Source of the DNA: Clostridiales bacterium
GTDB lineage: Bacteria; Bacillota; Clostridia; Christensenellales; Aristaeellaceae
NCBI GenBank assembly: GCA_015056205.1
Contig: SVGS01000009.1
Span: 1 to 64,000, forward strand
Direction of reading: 5' to 3'
DNA length: 64,000 bases
A program made the position numbers and the translations under genes. This document shows, in pieces, positions 15,414 through 24,090 of the stretch (positions are counted from its first letter, which is position 1; each line of letters starts with the position of its first letter). The notes below the pieces were generated by a model. That model did no database searches and was not told the origin of the DNA. It saw nothing but the letters and a program-made list of their open reading frames with translations.

Positions 15414-16208
15414 ATGACGGAAAAAGCGAAACAGGCCGGCGGGGAAATCTCCATCCGTCACGCGAAGAAAAGCTTCCGGATCGAAGGGCGGACGCTGGAG
15501 GTGCTTGGGGATATCGACCTGACCATTGAAGCGGGGGATATCGTCAGCATCATCGGCGCCAGCGGGTGCGGCAAATCCACTCTTCTGCGGCTGATCGCCG
15601 GGCTGGATTTCCCGGACGGGGGAGAGGTCCGGATCGGCGGGAAAAAAGTGGAGAAACCCTCCGTGAATGTCGGGGTGCTGTTCCAGGAATCCCGGCTGCT
15701 GCCCTGGGACACGACAGAGAAGAACATTGCCTTCGGTCTGCCGGAAAAGTTTCCCCGGGATCAGAAGAAAAAACTGGTGGCGGAGTATATGCACCTGGTG
15801 GGCCTGGACGGCTTTGAAAAGGCGCTGCCCAGCCAGCTTTCCGGGGGCATGCAGAAGCGCGTGGCGATTGCCCGGACGCTGATCAACCGGCCCGGGGTGC
15901 TTCTGCTGGACGAGCCCTTCGGCGCTCTGGACGCTTTTACCCGGATGAACCTGCAGGAGGAGATCATCCGGATCCGGAAACAGGAGCGCATGACCACCGT
16001 GCTGGTAACCCATGATATCGACGAGGCGATCTATATGGGCAACAAGGTGATCATCATGTCCGCCAAGCCGGGCGTGATCAGCAAGGTGATCCGGGTGGAG
16101 CTGCCGGAACCCCGGCGCCGCACCAGCGGAGATTTCGCGCTGCTGCGGGCCCGCGTATTCCGGGAATTCTACGGCGAACAGGAACTGCCGGAGGAATACT
16201 CCATCTGA
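15414..16208 (+). CDS. ABC transporter ATP-binding protein, TauB/SsuB type
   Basis: 264 residues. Walker A is GASGCGKSTLL, the signature LSGGMQKRVAIAR, and Walker B VLLLDEPFGALD followed by the switch His in THDIDEA. Sequence style and length fit the sulfonate/nitrate/taurine subfamily. It completes the transporter begun at 11129. Confidence 0.93.
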   Translation: MTEKAKQAGGEISIRHAKKSFRIEGRTLEVLGDIDLTIEAGDIVSIIGASGCGKSTLLRLIAGLDFPDGGEVRIGGKKVEKPSVNVGVLFQESRLLPWDTTEKNIAFGLPEKFPRDQKKKLVAEYMHLVGLDGFEKALPSQLSGGMQKRVAIARTLINRPGVLLLDEPFGALDAFTRMNLQEEIIRIRKQERMTTVLVTHDIDEAIYMGNKVIIMSAKPGVISKVIRVELPEPRRRTSGDFALLRARVFREFYGEQELPEEYSI

Positions 16209-16251
16209 AACCGGAAACGGAACGCGGACGAAAAGAAAGGGGGTGCGCGGC

Positions 16252-17337
16252 GTGACAGACGGGGAGCGGACCGGATACGGCGTGATTTCCGTCCGGGACT
16301 ACCGGAAAAAAACGGAAGCCGTTTTCCGGGGGCTGGGTTTTTCCCCGGAGGAGAGCCGGATCATCACGGGTGTGCTGCTGGCGGCGGACCTGTTCGGGGT
16401 GGAAAGCCACGGCATCTCCAGAATCATGAAATATGTGAGGCTGGTTCGGGAAGGGAGCGTGAACCGGAAGGCGGAAGCGTTGATCCTGAAGGAAACGCCG
16501 GTATCCGCTCTGCTGGACGCGCAGTCCGCCATGGGACAGCTGGTTTCCGAAAGAGCCATGGGACTGGCCATCGAAAAAGCCCGGAAGGCCGGTATCGGTA
16601 TGGTGCAGGTCCGGCATTCGAACCACTTTGGCATTGCCGGCTACTATGCCCTGAAGGCGGCGGAGCAGGGGCTGATCGGCGTGGCCATGACCAACACCCA
16701 GGCGATCATGGTGCCCACCTTTTCCGCTGAGGCGCTGCTGGGATCCAATCCCATCGCGGTTGCTTTTCCCGCGGGGGAGGTTCCCTTCCTGTTTGACGCG
16801 GCTGCCACCGTGGTGACCCGGGGTAAACTGGAACTGTATGACAAGCTCGGAAAGGAGCTGCCCAGCGACTGGGCTGTCAGCCATACGGGAACAGTCAGCC
16901 GGGATCCGGGAGAGGTGCTGCGGGACATCCGGGAGAAGCGGGGAGGCGGCATCCTGCCCGCCGGAGGCGCGGGCGAGGAAATGGCCGGATACAAAGGCTA
17001 CGGATTCGGCATGATCTGCGAGCTGATGACCGGCGTTCTTTCCGGCGGGACGACGGCGTACCATAAACAGGAAAAGGGCGATACCAGCCATGCTTTTTAC
17101 GCGGTCAGTCCGGAGCTTTTCGGCGATGCGGGGGAGATCCGGAGGGCGGCGCAGCGGCTGATGGATGAGATTCACGCGGCCCGGCCGGCGGAGGGACAGA
17201 AACAGATCTTCATCGCCGGTGAAAAGGAGTTCCGGCGCCGCGCGGAACGGACGGAGAACGGAATCCCCCTGAGCCTGAAGGTGCTGAAGGAGCTGGATTC
17301 GCTCCTTGCGGAAACGGCCGGAAAGGAGCAGCTATGA
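16252..17337 (+). CDS. Malate/L-sulfolactate dehydrogenase family oxidoreductase
   Basis: 361 residues of the Ldh2/ComC family of NAD(P)-dependent 2-hydroxyacid dehydrogenases, a fold distinct from classical malate dehydrogenase. Family landmarks include ADLFGVESHGISR near the N-terminus, the catalytic-region stretch VRHSNHFGIAGYYA, and KGYGFGMICELMTGVLSGG. The family contains true sulfolactate dehydrogenases, which interconvert sulfolactate and sulfopyruvate, but also malate, lactate and ureidoglycolate enzymes. The transporter context makes sulfolactate attractive. The GTG at 16252 is preferred because of the AAAGGGGG spacing; a GTG at 16243 is possible. It overlaps the LysR gene by four bases. 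Confidence 0.85.
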   Translation: MTDGERTGYGVISVRDYRKKTEAVFRGLGFSPEESRIITGVLLAADLFGVESHGISRIMKYVRLVREGSVNRKAEALILKETPVSALLDAQSAMGQLVSERAMGLAIEKARKAGIGMVQVRHSNHFGIAGYYALKAAEQGLIGVAMTNTQAIMVPTFSAEALLGSNPIAVAFPAGEVPFLFDAAATVVTRGKLELYDKLGKELPSDWAVSHTGTVSRDPGEVLRDIREKRGGGILPAGGAGEEMAGYKGYGFGMICELMTGVLSGGTTAYHKQEKGDTSHAFYAVSPELFGDAGEIRRAAQRLMDEIHAARPAEGQKQIFIAGEKEFRRRAERTENGIPLSLKVLKELDSLLAETAGKEQL

Positions 17338-18299
17338 CCCTGCAGCAGATCCTGTATGCGCTGACCGTCGAGGAATACGGCTCCATGAACAAGGCGGCGG
17401 AGAAACTGTTTATCGTCCAGCCCACCCTGACCAGCGCCATCCGGGAACTGGAGAAGGAAACGGGGGTTACGATTTTCCTGCGGACCTACCGGGGCATCCT
17501 TCCGACGCCGGAGGGCGCCGAGTTGCTGAAGGATCTGCGGGAACTGTACCGGCATTACACCGGGATCCGGCACAAATATGCGGAGGAAGGGGATTACAAG
17601 CGAAAATTCGGGGTTTCCGCCCAGCACTATTCCTTCGCGGTGAAAGCCTTTGTGGAGATGGCCCGGCAGTATGACATGAAGCAGTTCGACTTTGCCATCC
17701 GGGAGACCCAGACCCGGAGCGTGCTGACGGACGTCGGATCGCTCCGGAGCGAGGTGGGGGTACTGTATGTCTCCAGCCTGAACGAGCGCGCGCTGAAGCG
17801 GCTGATGGCGGAGCAGGATCTGGTCTTCACACCGCTGGTTCGCTGCCGGGCCTATGTCTATCTGTGGGAAGGGCATCCCCTGGCCGGGGAAAAGAACCTG
17901 GGCATGGATCAGCTGGAGCCCTATCCCTGCCTTTCCTTTGAACAGGAAGGGCAGGATGACCTCTTCGCGGAGGAGATCCTGACGGAAAACGTCTATTCCA
18001 GAACCGTGAAGGTGAACGACCGGAGCACCATGCTGAACCTGATGGTGGGACTGAACGGTTATACCCTCTGCTCCGGCGTGATCTCCAGCGATCTGAATGG
18101 CGACGGATTCAAGGTGATCCCCTTCCGGGAGGACCGGGAGAATCCGAACAGCATCATGGAGATCGGGTATATCATCAAACGCAACAGCCTGCTGAGTGAA
18201 ATGGGCGTGAAATACATCGCGGAGCTGAGGAAATATTTTCAGGAGAACCCGGAAAACGTGCTCTCCGTTGAAACGGAGGAAGCGGGAGGAGGATTGTGA
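17334..18299 (+). CDS. LysR-family transcriptional regulator
   Basis: 321 residues. The N-terminal winged helix-turn-helix shows the family pattern LYALTVEEYGSMNKAAEKLFIVQPTLTSAIRELEKETGVTIFLR. A periplasmic-binding-like effector domain follows. It is translationally coupled to the genes on both sides (ATGA overlaps), so it is part of the operon rather than divergent, which is unusual for LysR. It likely senses a sulfur metabolite, as CysB-type regulators do, and could bind the palindrome at 11076-11094. Both points are inference. Confidence 0.9.
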   Translation: MTLQQILYALTVEEYGSMNKAAEKLFIVQPTLTSAIRELEKETGVTIFLRTYRGILPTPEGAELLKDLRELYRHYTGIRHKYAEEGDYKRKFGVSAQHYSFAVKAFVEMARQYDMKQFDFAIRETQTRSVLTDVGSLRSEVGVLYVSSLNERALKRLMAEQDLVFTPLVRCRAYVYLWEGHPLAGEKNLGMDQLEPYPCLSFEQEGQDDLFAEEILTENVYSRTVKVNDRSTMLNLMVGLNGYTLCSGVISSDLNGDGFKVIPFREDRENPNSIMEIGYIIKRNSLLSEMGVKYIAELRKYFQENPENVLSVETEEAGGGL

Positions 18300-18550
18300 T
18301 GGCGGCATATGAAATCCAGGCGGATGAAAGGGTGGATATCACGGATGTGGTCTGCCCGGTGACCTTTGTGAAGACCAAGGCAGCCCTGGAGGAAATGGAA
18401 GACGGACAGATCCTGCAGGTGCATATGAACGATGGGGAACCCGTGCTGAACGTTCCCCGAAGCGTCAAGGAGGAGGGGCATCAGATCCTGAAGCTCTATA
18501 CCAATGACGACGGAACCTATGAACTGTTTATCCGGAAAGCGGGGGAATGA
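18299..18550 (+). CDS. TusA-like sulfur-carrier/sulfurtransferase protein
   Basis: 83 residues with a TusA-type beta-alpha start: DVVCPVTFVKTKAALEEM. Cys19 is the presumed persulfide carrier. The usual CPxP motif reads CPVT here, losing the second proline. The TK pair, which is also conserved, is kept. TusA relatives pass sulfane sulfur between enzymes. GGGAGGAGG precedes ATG 18299, which overlaps the LysR stop. It is followed four bases later by the sulfite reductase, suggesting it helps deliver or accept sulfur in that reaction. Confidence 0.85.
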   Translation: MAAYEIQADERVDITDVVCPVTFVKTKAALEEMEDGQILQVHMNDGEPVLNVPRSVKEEGHQILKLYTNDDGTYELFIRKAGE

Positions 18551-18554
18551 CAGA

Positions 18555-19415
18555 ATGGCAGCGGATTACGCGACACTGAAAAAAGGCGGCTTCATGCGCC
18601 AGAAACAGAAGGATCATTTTTCCCTCCGGCTGTCGGTGGTGGGCGGCCAGGTCAGCGCTCAGCAGCTGGCGGCCATTACCCGGGTGGCGGAAAAATACGG
18701 GCATGGCCACATCCATCTGACCTCCCGCCAGGGGATCGAGATTCCCTTCATCCGCCTCGAAGATATTGACGCGGTGAAGGACGCGCTGGCGGAGGGCGGC
18801 GCGAAACCCGGCGTATGCGGGCCGAGGGTGCGGACGATTACCGCCTGCCAGGGGTCGGAAGTGTGTCCGAACGGCTGCGTGGATACGGAGGGACTGGCCC
18901 GGGTGCTGAACGACCGGTATTTCGGCCGGGAGCTGCCGCATAAGTTCAAATTCGGCGTCACGGGCTGCCAGAACAACTGCCTGAAGGCGGAAGAGAACGA
19001 TGTGGGGATTAAGGGCGGCCTGAAGGTGGCCTGGAAACCGGAAGCGTGCATCAACTGCGGGCTGTGCGAGAAGGTCTGCCGGGAAAAGGCGGTCACCCTG
19101 ACGGACGGAAAGGTCGCCGTGGATCAGGAAAAGTGCAACTACTGCGGGCGCTGCGCCTTCTCCTGCCCCACGGATGCCTGGGATACCCGGCCGGGATACA
19201 TGGTCAGCTTCGGCGGCGTATTCGGCAACAAAATCCACAAAGGGGAAGCCATTATTCCCTTTATAGAAGATCAGGAAACCCTGCTGCGCGTGTGCGACGC
19301 GGCCCTGGACTTTTTCCGGGAGAACGCGCAGAGCGGTGAACGGTTCAGGTTTACGATTGAACGGGTCGGAAAGGAGAAGCTGGAAGCAGCGGTCAGAGAC
19401 GCTTATGAAGGATAA
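18555..19415 (+). CDS. Siroheme sulfite/nitrite reductase with ferredoxin insert
   Basis: 286 residues. The siroheme/4Fe-4S ligands are present as Cys98-x5-Cys104 and Cys138-x3-Cys142 (TACQGSEVC and TGCQNNCLK). Two 4Fe-4S ferredoxin motifs are built in (Cys165/168/171/175 and Cys194/197/200/204). This compact layout matches AsrC-like and other small anaerobic sulfite reductases rather than the large CysI type. It should reduce sulfite to sulfide in the cytoplasm using ferredoxin-type electrons. The neighbouring precorrin-2 dehydrogenase domain would supply siroheme. Nitrite is a possible alternative substrate. Confidence 0.9.
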   Translation: MAADYATLKKGGFMRQKQKDHFSLRLSVVGGQVSAQQLAAITRVAEKYGHGHIHLTSRQGIEIPFIRLEDIDAVKDALAEGGAKPGVCGPRVRTITACQGSEVCPNGCVDTEGLARVLNDRYFGRELPHKFKFGVTGCQNNCLKAEENDVGIKGGLKVAWKPEACINCGLCEKVCREKAVTLTDGKVAVDQEKCNYCGRCAFSCPTDAWDTRPGYMVSFGGVFGNKIHKGEAIIPFIEDQETLLRVCDAALDFFRENAQSGERFRFTIERVGKEKLEAAVRDAYEG

Positions 19416-20283
19416 AAGAAGACGGGGACTGTTTTTCCTGGCCGTGCTGCTGACGGCCCTGAGCCTGATTTTCGCCGGGACAGCGGAGAACCGGGTGATT
19501 GCCCTGTCCAGATCCAACGCGGAGCTGTGGATTCTGGCCGGGGGCAGCCTGACAGCCACGTCGGACGATGCCATGACCCTCCCGGGACTGAATCCGGACG
19601 TGGTTTCTCTGGGAGATATGGATCATGTCAGCCTGGAAAGCGTCGCGGCGCTGGAACCGGATCTGCTGATTCTCTTTTCGGACGAACCAGCCCAGCGGGC
19701 TCTGGGGGAGGCGGCCAAAGGCATCGGAATACAGGTGCTCGGCCTGGATATCAACGGCTTCCGGGATTATGCCGACACGATGAAGGATCTGACCGGGCGC
19801 ACCGGCCGGGAGGATCTGTATGAGAAGAACGTTCTCCGTGTGGAAGAGGAGATCAGCGCGGAGATTGCCCGGGCCGGCAGCCGCTTCGCCGGGAAAAGCT
19901 ACCTGCTTCTGCATGTATCTGCCACGAAAAGCAAGGCGGAGAAGAACAATTATTTCACCTGCGAGATGCTGAACCGCCTGGGCATGGTCAACATCGCGGG
20001 AGATGAAACGCTGTGGAACGAGCTGTCCATGGAAGCCATTGCGGCGGCGGATCCCGATTATATCCTGGTGGTGCCGCGGGGGAATGATCAGAAAGCCCTG
20101 GAAGGCTTCCGGGAAAAGTTCACCTCCGGTTCGGTCTGGGCGGAGCTGAAGGCCGTGAAGGAAAACCGCTTCCACGTGCTCGCCAAGGAGCTTTTCGGAC
20201 TGAAACCCAATACCCGGTGGGCTGAGGCTTACCGGCGGCTGAGGTCGATTCTGGAGGGGAATGAAGCCGGAGGAACGGAATGA
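19405..20283 (+). CDS. ABC transporter substrate-binding protein, FecB/BtuF type
   Basis: 292 residues with an N-terminal signal anchor (LFFLAVLLTALSLIFAGTA) but no clear lipobox. The class III binding-protein pattern is seen in LNPDVVSLGDMDHVSLESVAALEPDLLILF and AAADPDYILVVPRG. Substrates of this group include siderophores, heme, cobalamin and other metal chelates. It overlaps the reductase gene by 11 bases. In this location it may serve iron or tetrapyrrole supply for siroheme enzymes, or an unknown sulfur compound; sequence does not decide. Confidence 0.85.
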   Translation: MKDKRRRGLFFLAVLLTALSLIFAGTAENRVIALSRSNAELWILAGGSLTATSDDAMTLPGLNPDVVSLGDMDHVSLESVAALEPDLLILFSDEPAQRALGEAAKGIGIQVLGLDINGFRDYADTMKDLTGRTGREDLYEKNVLRVEEEISAEIARAGSRFAGKSYLLLHVSATKSKAEKNNYFTCEMLNRLGMVNIAGDETLWNELSMEAIAAADPDYILVVPRGNDQKALEGFREKFTSGSVWAELKAVKENRFHVLAKELFGLKPNTRWAEAYRRLRSILEGNEAGGTE

Positions 20284-21257
20284 AGAAAGCGGTTTTACCC
20301 GCACTTGTGATGCTGGCTGCCTGCGCGCTGGCGCTGCTGGCCGGGAACAGCGCGGTCAGCGCCGGCCGGACCCTGCAGGTGCTGCTGGGCGGGGGAAGCG
20401 CCACCGAACGCCTGATTGTGCTGCAGGTCCGCCTGCCGCGGGTGCTGGCCGCCGCCGCCGCGGGTGCGGGCCTTTCGGTGTCCGGTTTTCTGCTGCAGGG
20501 GAGCCTGGACAATACGCTGGCTTCCCCCGGCATCCTGGGCATTAACCACGGCGCGGGCCTGTTTGTATTGCTGGCCGCCCTGCTGTTTCCGTATCAGGCC
20601 GCGGCCCGGGGACTGATGGCCTTCGCCGGGGCGCTGCTGGTGACGGGGCTGGTGGTTTCTCTTTCGGCGGTATCCGGTCTGTCCCGGACGTCGGTGATTC
20701 TTTCCGGCGTCGCGGTTTCCGCACTCTGCACGGCGGTATCGGATGTTATCATCTCCCTGAAACCGGAGACCGTGGCGGACCGGGCGGCCTTTCAGCTGGG
20801 CGGCTTCGCCTCCCTGACCGCATCCTCCGTATCCCTGGCGGCGCCGGTGATTCTGGCCGGAATTCTGCTGGCGGCCGTTTTTGCGCCGGCCATGGATCTG
20901 ATGGCGCTGGGAGATGAAACAGCCGGCGGTCTGGGGCTGCCTGTCCGGGCTGTCCGGGGCGGATTCATTCTGTGCGCGGCGCTGCTGGCCGCGGCGGCGG
21001 TGAGCATGTGCGGAATGATCGGATTTGTGGGCCTGCTGGTTCCGAACACGCTCCGGCTGATCCGGCACGGCAGGAGCCGCGGAAGCCTGCTGCTGTGCGC
21101 GGCGTACGGAGCGGCGTTTCTGGTGCTTTGCGACACGCTGGCGCGGCTCGCCGCCTTTCCGTATGAGCTTCCCTGCGGGCTGATCCTGAGCCTGACGGGC
21201 GCACCGTTCCTGATTATGACTCTCCTTCGGAGAAGAAAGCGGCTGGGATTGCAGTGA
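20280..21257 (+). CDS. ABC transporter permease, FecCD type
   Basis: 325 residues, about nine or ten membrane helices. Recognisable FecCD motifs are RLPRVLAAAAAGAGLSVSG, LASPGILGINHGAGLF and the coupling segment CGMIGFVGLLVPNTLR. Overlaps of four bases with both neighbouring genes show tight coupling. Confidence 0.92.
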   Translation: MKKAVLPALVMLAACALALLAGNSAVSAGRTLQVLLGGGSATERLIVLQVRLPRVLAAAAAGAGLSVSGFLLQGSLDNTLASPGILGINHGAGLFVLLAALLFPYQAAARGLMAFAGALLVTGLVVSLSAVSGLSRTSVILSGVAVSALCTAVSDVIISLKPETVADRAAFQLGGFASLTASSVSLAAPVILAGILLAAVFAPAMDLMALGDETAGGLGLPVRAVRGGFILCAALLAAAAVSMCGMIGFVGLLVPNTLRLIRHGRSRGSLLLCAAYGAAFLVLCDTLARLAAFPYELPCGLILSLTGAPFLIMTLLRRRKRLGLQ

Positions 21258-22015
21258 TAGAACTGAAGAATGTGACGACCGGATATCCGGAGGGGGAAAG
21301 CTTTTCAATTCCCGAAGCCCGGTTTGAAAAGGGCCGGATCACGGCGGTCATCGGCCGGAACGGCAGCGGGAAATCCACCCTGCTCCGGGCCATGGCGGGC
21401 CAGCTGCGCTACGGGGGCAGCATCCGGCTGGACGGAGAGGAATGCCGGAAACTGACTCCCGCCGAGCGGGCCCGGAAGGCTGCGTATCTGCCCCAGTTCC
21501 TGCGGAGCGCCCGGATGGACGTGCAGACTCTGGCGGAGCATGGAAGATATCCCTGGCACGGTTCGCTTCGCCGGCTGACGGAGCGGGACCGCGAAAAGGT
21601 GGATAAGGCGATGGAGCGGGCCGGGGTGACGGAGTACAGGCACCGGATGCTGACCGGGCTGTCCGGCGGCGAACGCCAGCGGGCATATCTGGCCATGGTG
21701 ATTGCGCAGGATACGCCGATGATCCTGCTGGATGAGCCGACGACCTATATGGATCCCGGTATGCAGGAGGTGTTCTTTCGCCTGCTTCGGAGCCTGGCGG
21801 AGGAAGGACGCGGAATTGTAACGGTCTGCCATGACCTGCCCCAGACCTTCTCCTTCTGCGACAGGATCTGCGTGATGGCGGAGCATACCCTGTGCGCTTG
21901 CGGAACGCCGGAAGAGCTGGCCCGGCAGGAGGAACTGATGCAAAGGACGCTAGGGGTCAGCCTGAAGAATACCGGGGATCCGGAACTGGTGTTTCCCTGG
22001 GCCCTGAAGAGGTGA
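21254..22015 (+). CDS. ABC transporter ATP-binding protein, FecE type
   Basis: 253 residues. Walker A is GRNGSGKSTLLRAM, the signature LSGGERQRAYLAM and Walker B MILLDEPTTYMD. The start is GTG at 21254, overlapping the permease stop. It is the partner of the permease and binding protein just upstream. Confidence 0.92.
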   Translation: MIELKNVTTGYPEGESFSIPEARFEKGRITAVIGRNGSGKSTLLRAMAGQLRYGGSIRLDGEECRKLTPAERARKAAYLPQFLRSARMDVQTLAEHGRYPWHGSLRRLTERDREKVDKAMERAGVTEYRHRMLTGLSGGERQRAYLAMVIAQDTPMILLDEPTTYMDPGMQEVFFRLLRSLAEEGRGIVTVCHDLPQTFSFCDRICVMAEHTLCACGTPEELARQEELMQRTLGVSLKNTGDPELVFPWALKR

Positions 22016-22019
22016 GAAT

Positions 22020-23813
22020 ATGGCATATTTCCCAATGATGACAGACCTTTCCGGAGGAGAAACACTGGTGATCGGCGGCGGAGAGGAAGGCACGAAGAAA
22101 GTGCGCGTACTGAAGGATTTCGGCGCGCGGGTAACCCTGATCGCCCCGGAAGCCCGGGAGGAAGCGATCCGGGAAGCGGACCGGTATGCGCGCCGCGGCT
22201 TTGAGACAGCCGATCTGGATGCCGCGGAATGGAAGCTGGTGGTGGCGGCTACGGAGAACCGGGAGCTGAACCGCCGGATCAGCGAGGGCACCCGGGAAAG
22301 GCGGATTCCCGTGAACGTGGTGGACGATCCGGAGCTGTGCAGTTTCATCTTTCCGGCAGTGATCCGTGACGGGGATGTGATTTGCTCCATATCCAGCGGG
22401 GGAAAGAGCCCCTATGTGGCGCAGCTGGTAAAGGAAAAGGTCAGGGGGTGCTGGCCGGAAGGCATCGGCCGGATCAACGACCGGATGGGGGAGTACAGGG
22501 AACAGGCGAAGCGGGAATACGCGGACCGGGAGGAGCGGCGGCGCTTTCTCCGGGAAAGGCTGACGGAACTGCTGAACCCGGGGACGGGAACCACCGGCTT
22601 TACCACCGCGCTGCTGCATGGCGGGGAAGCTTTTCCGCAGGGCGGAACGCTGCCGCCCGTGGCCCAGGTGAATGCCTTCCGTTATGAGCGGATGGAGGAT
22701 CTGGAACGGGTGTTTGAACACAGGCAGGCGGGATATGCCTATTCCCGGATCGGCAATCCGACCGTCACGGCTTTTGAACAGCGGATCAACGCGCTGGAAC
22801 ATGGCCAGGGGGCTGTGGCCTGCGCAAGCGGCATGGCGGCGCTGACCGCGGCGATTCTGGCCGTATGCCGAAGCGGGGACGAAATCATCGCCGGCCGGGG
22901 GCTGTACGGCGGCACGATCGACCTGTTTCATGATCTGGAACAGCTGGGGATTCGTACGGTCTTCGCGGAAAAGATGACCGGAGAGAGCATTCGACCGCTG
23001 ATCACGGAAAAAACGCGGCTGGTCTTCGGAGAAGTGATCAGCAACCCGGCCCAGCAGGTGCTGGATATCCCTTCCGTGGCCGCAGCAGCCCACGAGGCAG
23101 GTATTCCGCTGTTCGTGGACAGCACGACGGCAACTCCCTGGCTGATCCGGCCACTGGAAAAGGGCGCGGATGCTGTGATTCATTCCTCCTCCAAGTATAT
23201 CAACGGGGGAGGAAATGCCATCGGCGGGATCATTGTGGACGGCGGAAAGTTCGACTGGAATTTCGAAAAGCATACCGCCCTGGCGGAATTCCGGAAATTC
23301 CGCAGGCGCGCCTTCATGGTCCGCCTCCGGACGGATCTGTGGGAAAACCTGGGCGGTTGCATGGCGCCGATGAATGCCTTCCTGAGCTATATCGGCTGCG
23401 AAACCCTGGGGCTCAGGATGAAAAGAATCTGCGGCAACGCGGCCGCGCTGGCGCGTGCGCTGGCCGGGATGCCGGGCATTCGGGTGAATTATCTGGGGCT
23501 GGAGCAGCATCCGGATCATGCGCTGGCCGGAAGCCTGATGAATGGCTTCGGCGGGATTCTGAACTTCAGGGCGGGCTCGCGGGAGAGGGCTTACCGGATC
23601 ATCAACGCGCTGAAATACGCGGCCATTGCCAGCAATATCGGCGATGTGCGCACGCTGGTGATCCATCCGGCCTCCACACTGTATATCCGGTCCGGGGTTC
23701 AGGAACGGGAAGCCGCGGGTGTATATGACGATACGGTCCGCGTCAGCGTGGGGATAGAGGATCCGGAGGATCTGATCGCGGATTTCCGCCGGGCTGTCGG
23801 GGCGGGCGGCTGA
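22020..23813 (+). CDS. Fusion of precorrin-2 dehydrogenase (siroheme synthase N-domain) and MetY-type sulfhydrylase
   Basis: 597 residues in two enzymes. Residues 1 to about 190 match the CysG N-terminal/Met8p family: VIGGGEEGTKKVRVLKDFGARVTLIAP, then NVVDDPELCSFIFPAVIRDGDVICSISSGGKSP. They should oxidise precorrin-2 to sirohydrochlorin. Residues from about 200 match Cys/Met-metabolism PLP enzymes: GQGAVACASGMAALTAAIL, SNPAQQVLDIPS, and the PLP lysine in HSSSKYINGGGN (Lys392). This fits O-acetylhomoserine sulfhydrylase (MetY). I do not know of this fusion elsewhere. It joins making the siroheme of sulfite reductase with using the sulfide produced. Confidence 0.9.
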   Translation: MAYFPMMTDLSGGETLVIGGGEEGTKKVRVLKDFGARVTLIAPEAREEAIREADRYARRGFETADLDAAEWKLVVAATENRELNRRISEGTRERRIPVNVVDDPELCSFIFPAVIRDGDVICSISSGGKSPYVAQLVKEKVRGCWPEGIGRINDRMGEYREQAKREYADREERRRFLRERLTELLNPGTGTTGFTTALLHGGEAFPQGGTLPPVAQVNAFRYERMEDLERVFEHRQAGYAYSRIGNPTVTAFEQRINALEHGQGAVACASGMAALTAAILAVCRSGDEIIAGRGLYGGTIDLFHDLEQLGIRTVFAEKMTGESIRPLITEKTRLVFGEVISNPAQQVLDIPSVAAAAHEAGIPLFVDSTTATPWLIRPLEKGADAVIHSSSKYINGGGNAIGGIIVDGGKFDWNFEKHTALAEFRKFRRRAFMVRLRTDLWENLGGCMAPMNAFLSYIGCETLGLRMKRICGNAAALARALAGMPGIRVNYLGLEQHPDHALAGSLMNGFGGILNFRAGSRERAYRIINALKYAAIASNIGDVRTLVIHPASTLYIRSGVQEREAAGVYDDTVRVSVGIEDPEDLIADFRRAVGAGG

Positions 23814-23883
23814 TCCGGATAAGCAATCCGGACAGAGAAAACAGAACGAATAGAAAGAACGGAAAGAACAGGAGGAACAGGAT

Positions 23884-24090
23884 ATGGTCATTACGGTAGC
23901 AGGCGAGAAGAAGGAAGTGGCGGAGGGAATTACCGTCGCGCAGCTGATTGAACAGGAGAAGGTGGAGATGCCGATGTATGTCACGGTGTCGGTCAACGAG
24001 GAGTTTATCGAATCCGGTTCCTTTGACACGCATGTACTGAAGGAAAACGATGAGGTGGAGTTCCTCTACTTCATGGGAGGCGGAAGATAA
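23884..24090 (+). CDS. hcyS: ThiS/MoaD-like sulfur-carrier protein, HcyS type
   Basis: A 68-residue beta-grasp protein (MVITVAGEKKEVAEGITVAQLI) ending FMGGGR. Active carriers end in GG, which becomes a thiocarboxylate. Here an extra Arg68 follows, so a protease must expose the glycine, as HcyD does for HcyS in Wolinella succinogenes. The JAMM protease two genes downstream is the obvious candidate. GGAGG-type sites precede the start, and the stop overlaps the start of the E1-like gene. Thiamine or molybdopterin carriers would be alternatives, but no thi or moa genes are nearby. Confidence 0.85.
   Translation: MVITVAGEKKEVAEGITVAQLIEQEKVEMPMYVTVSVNEEFIESGSFDTHVLKENDEVEFLYFMGGGR

Noticed and set aside
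21957-24029. A 690-codon antisense frame over the siroheme-MetY fusion
   Set aside because: Same shadow effect; the sense strand holds complete catalytic motifs of two families, and the antisense product resembles nothing.
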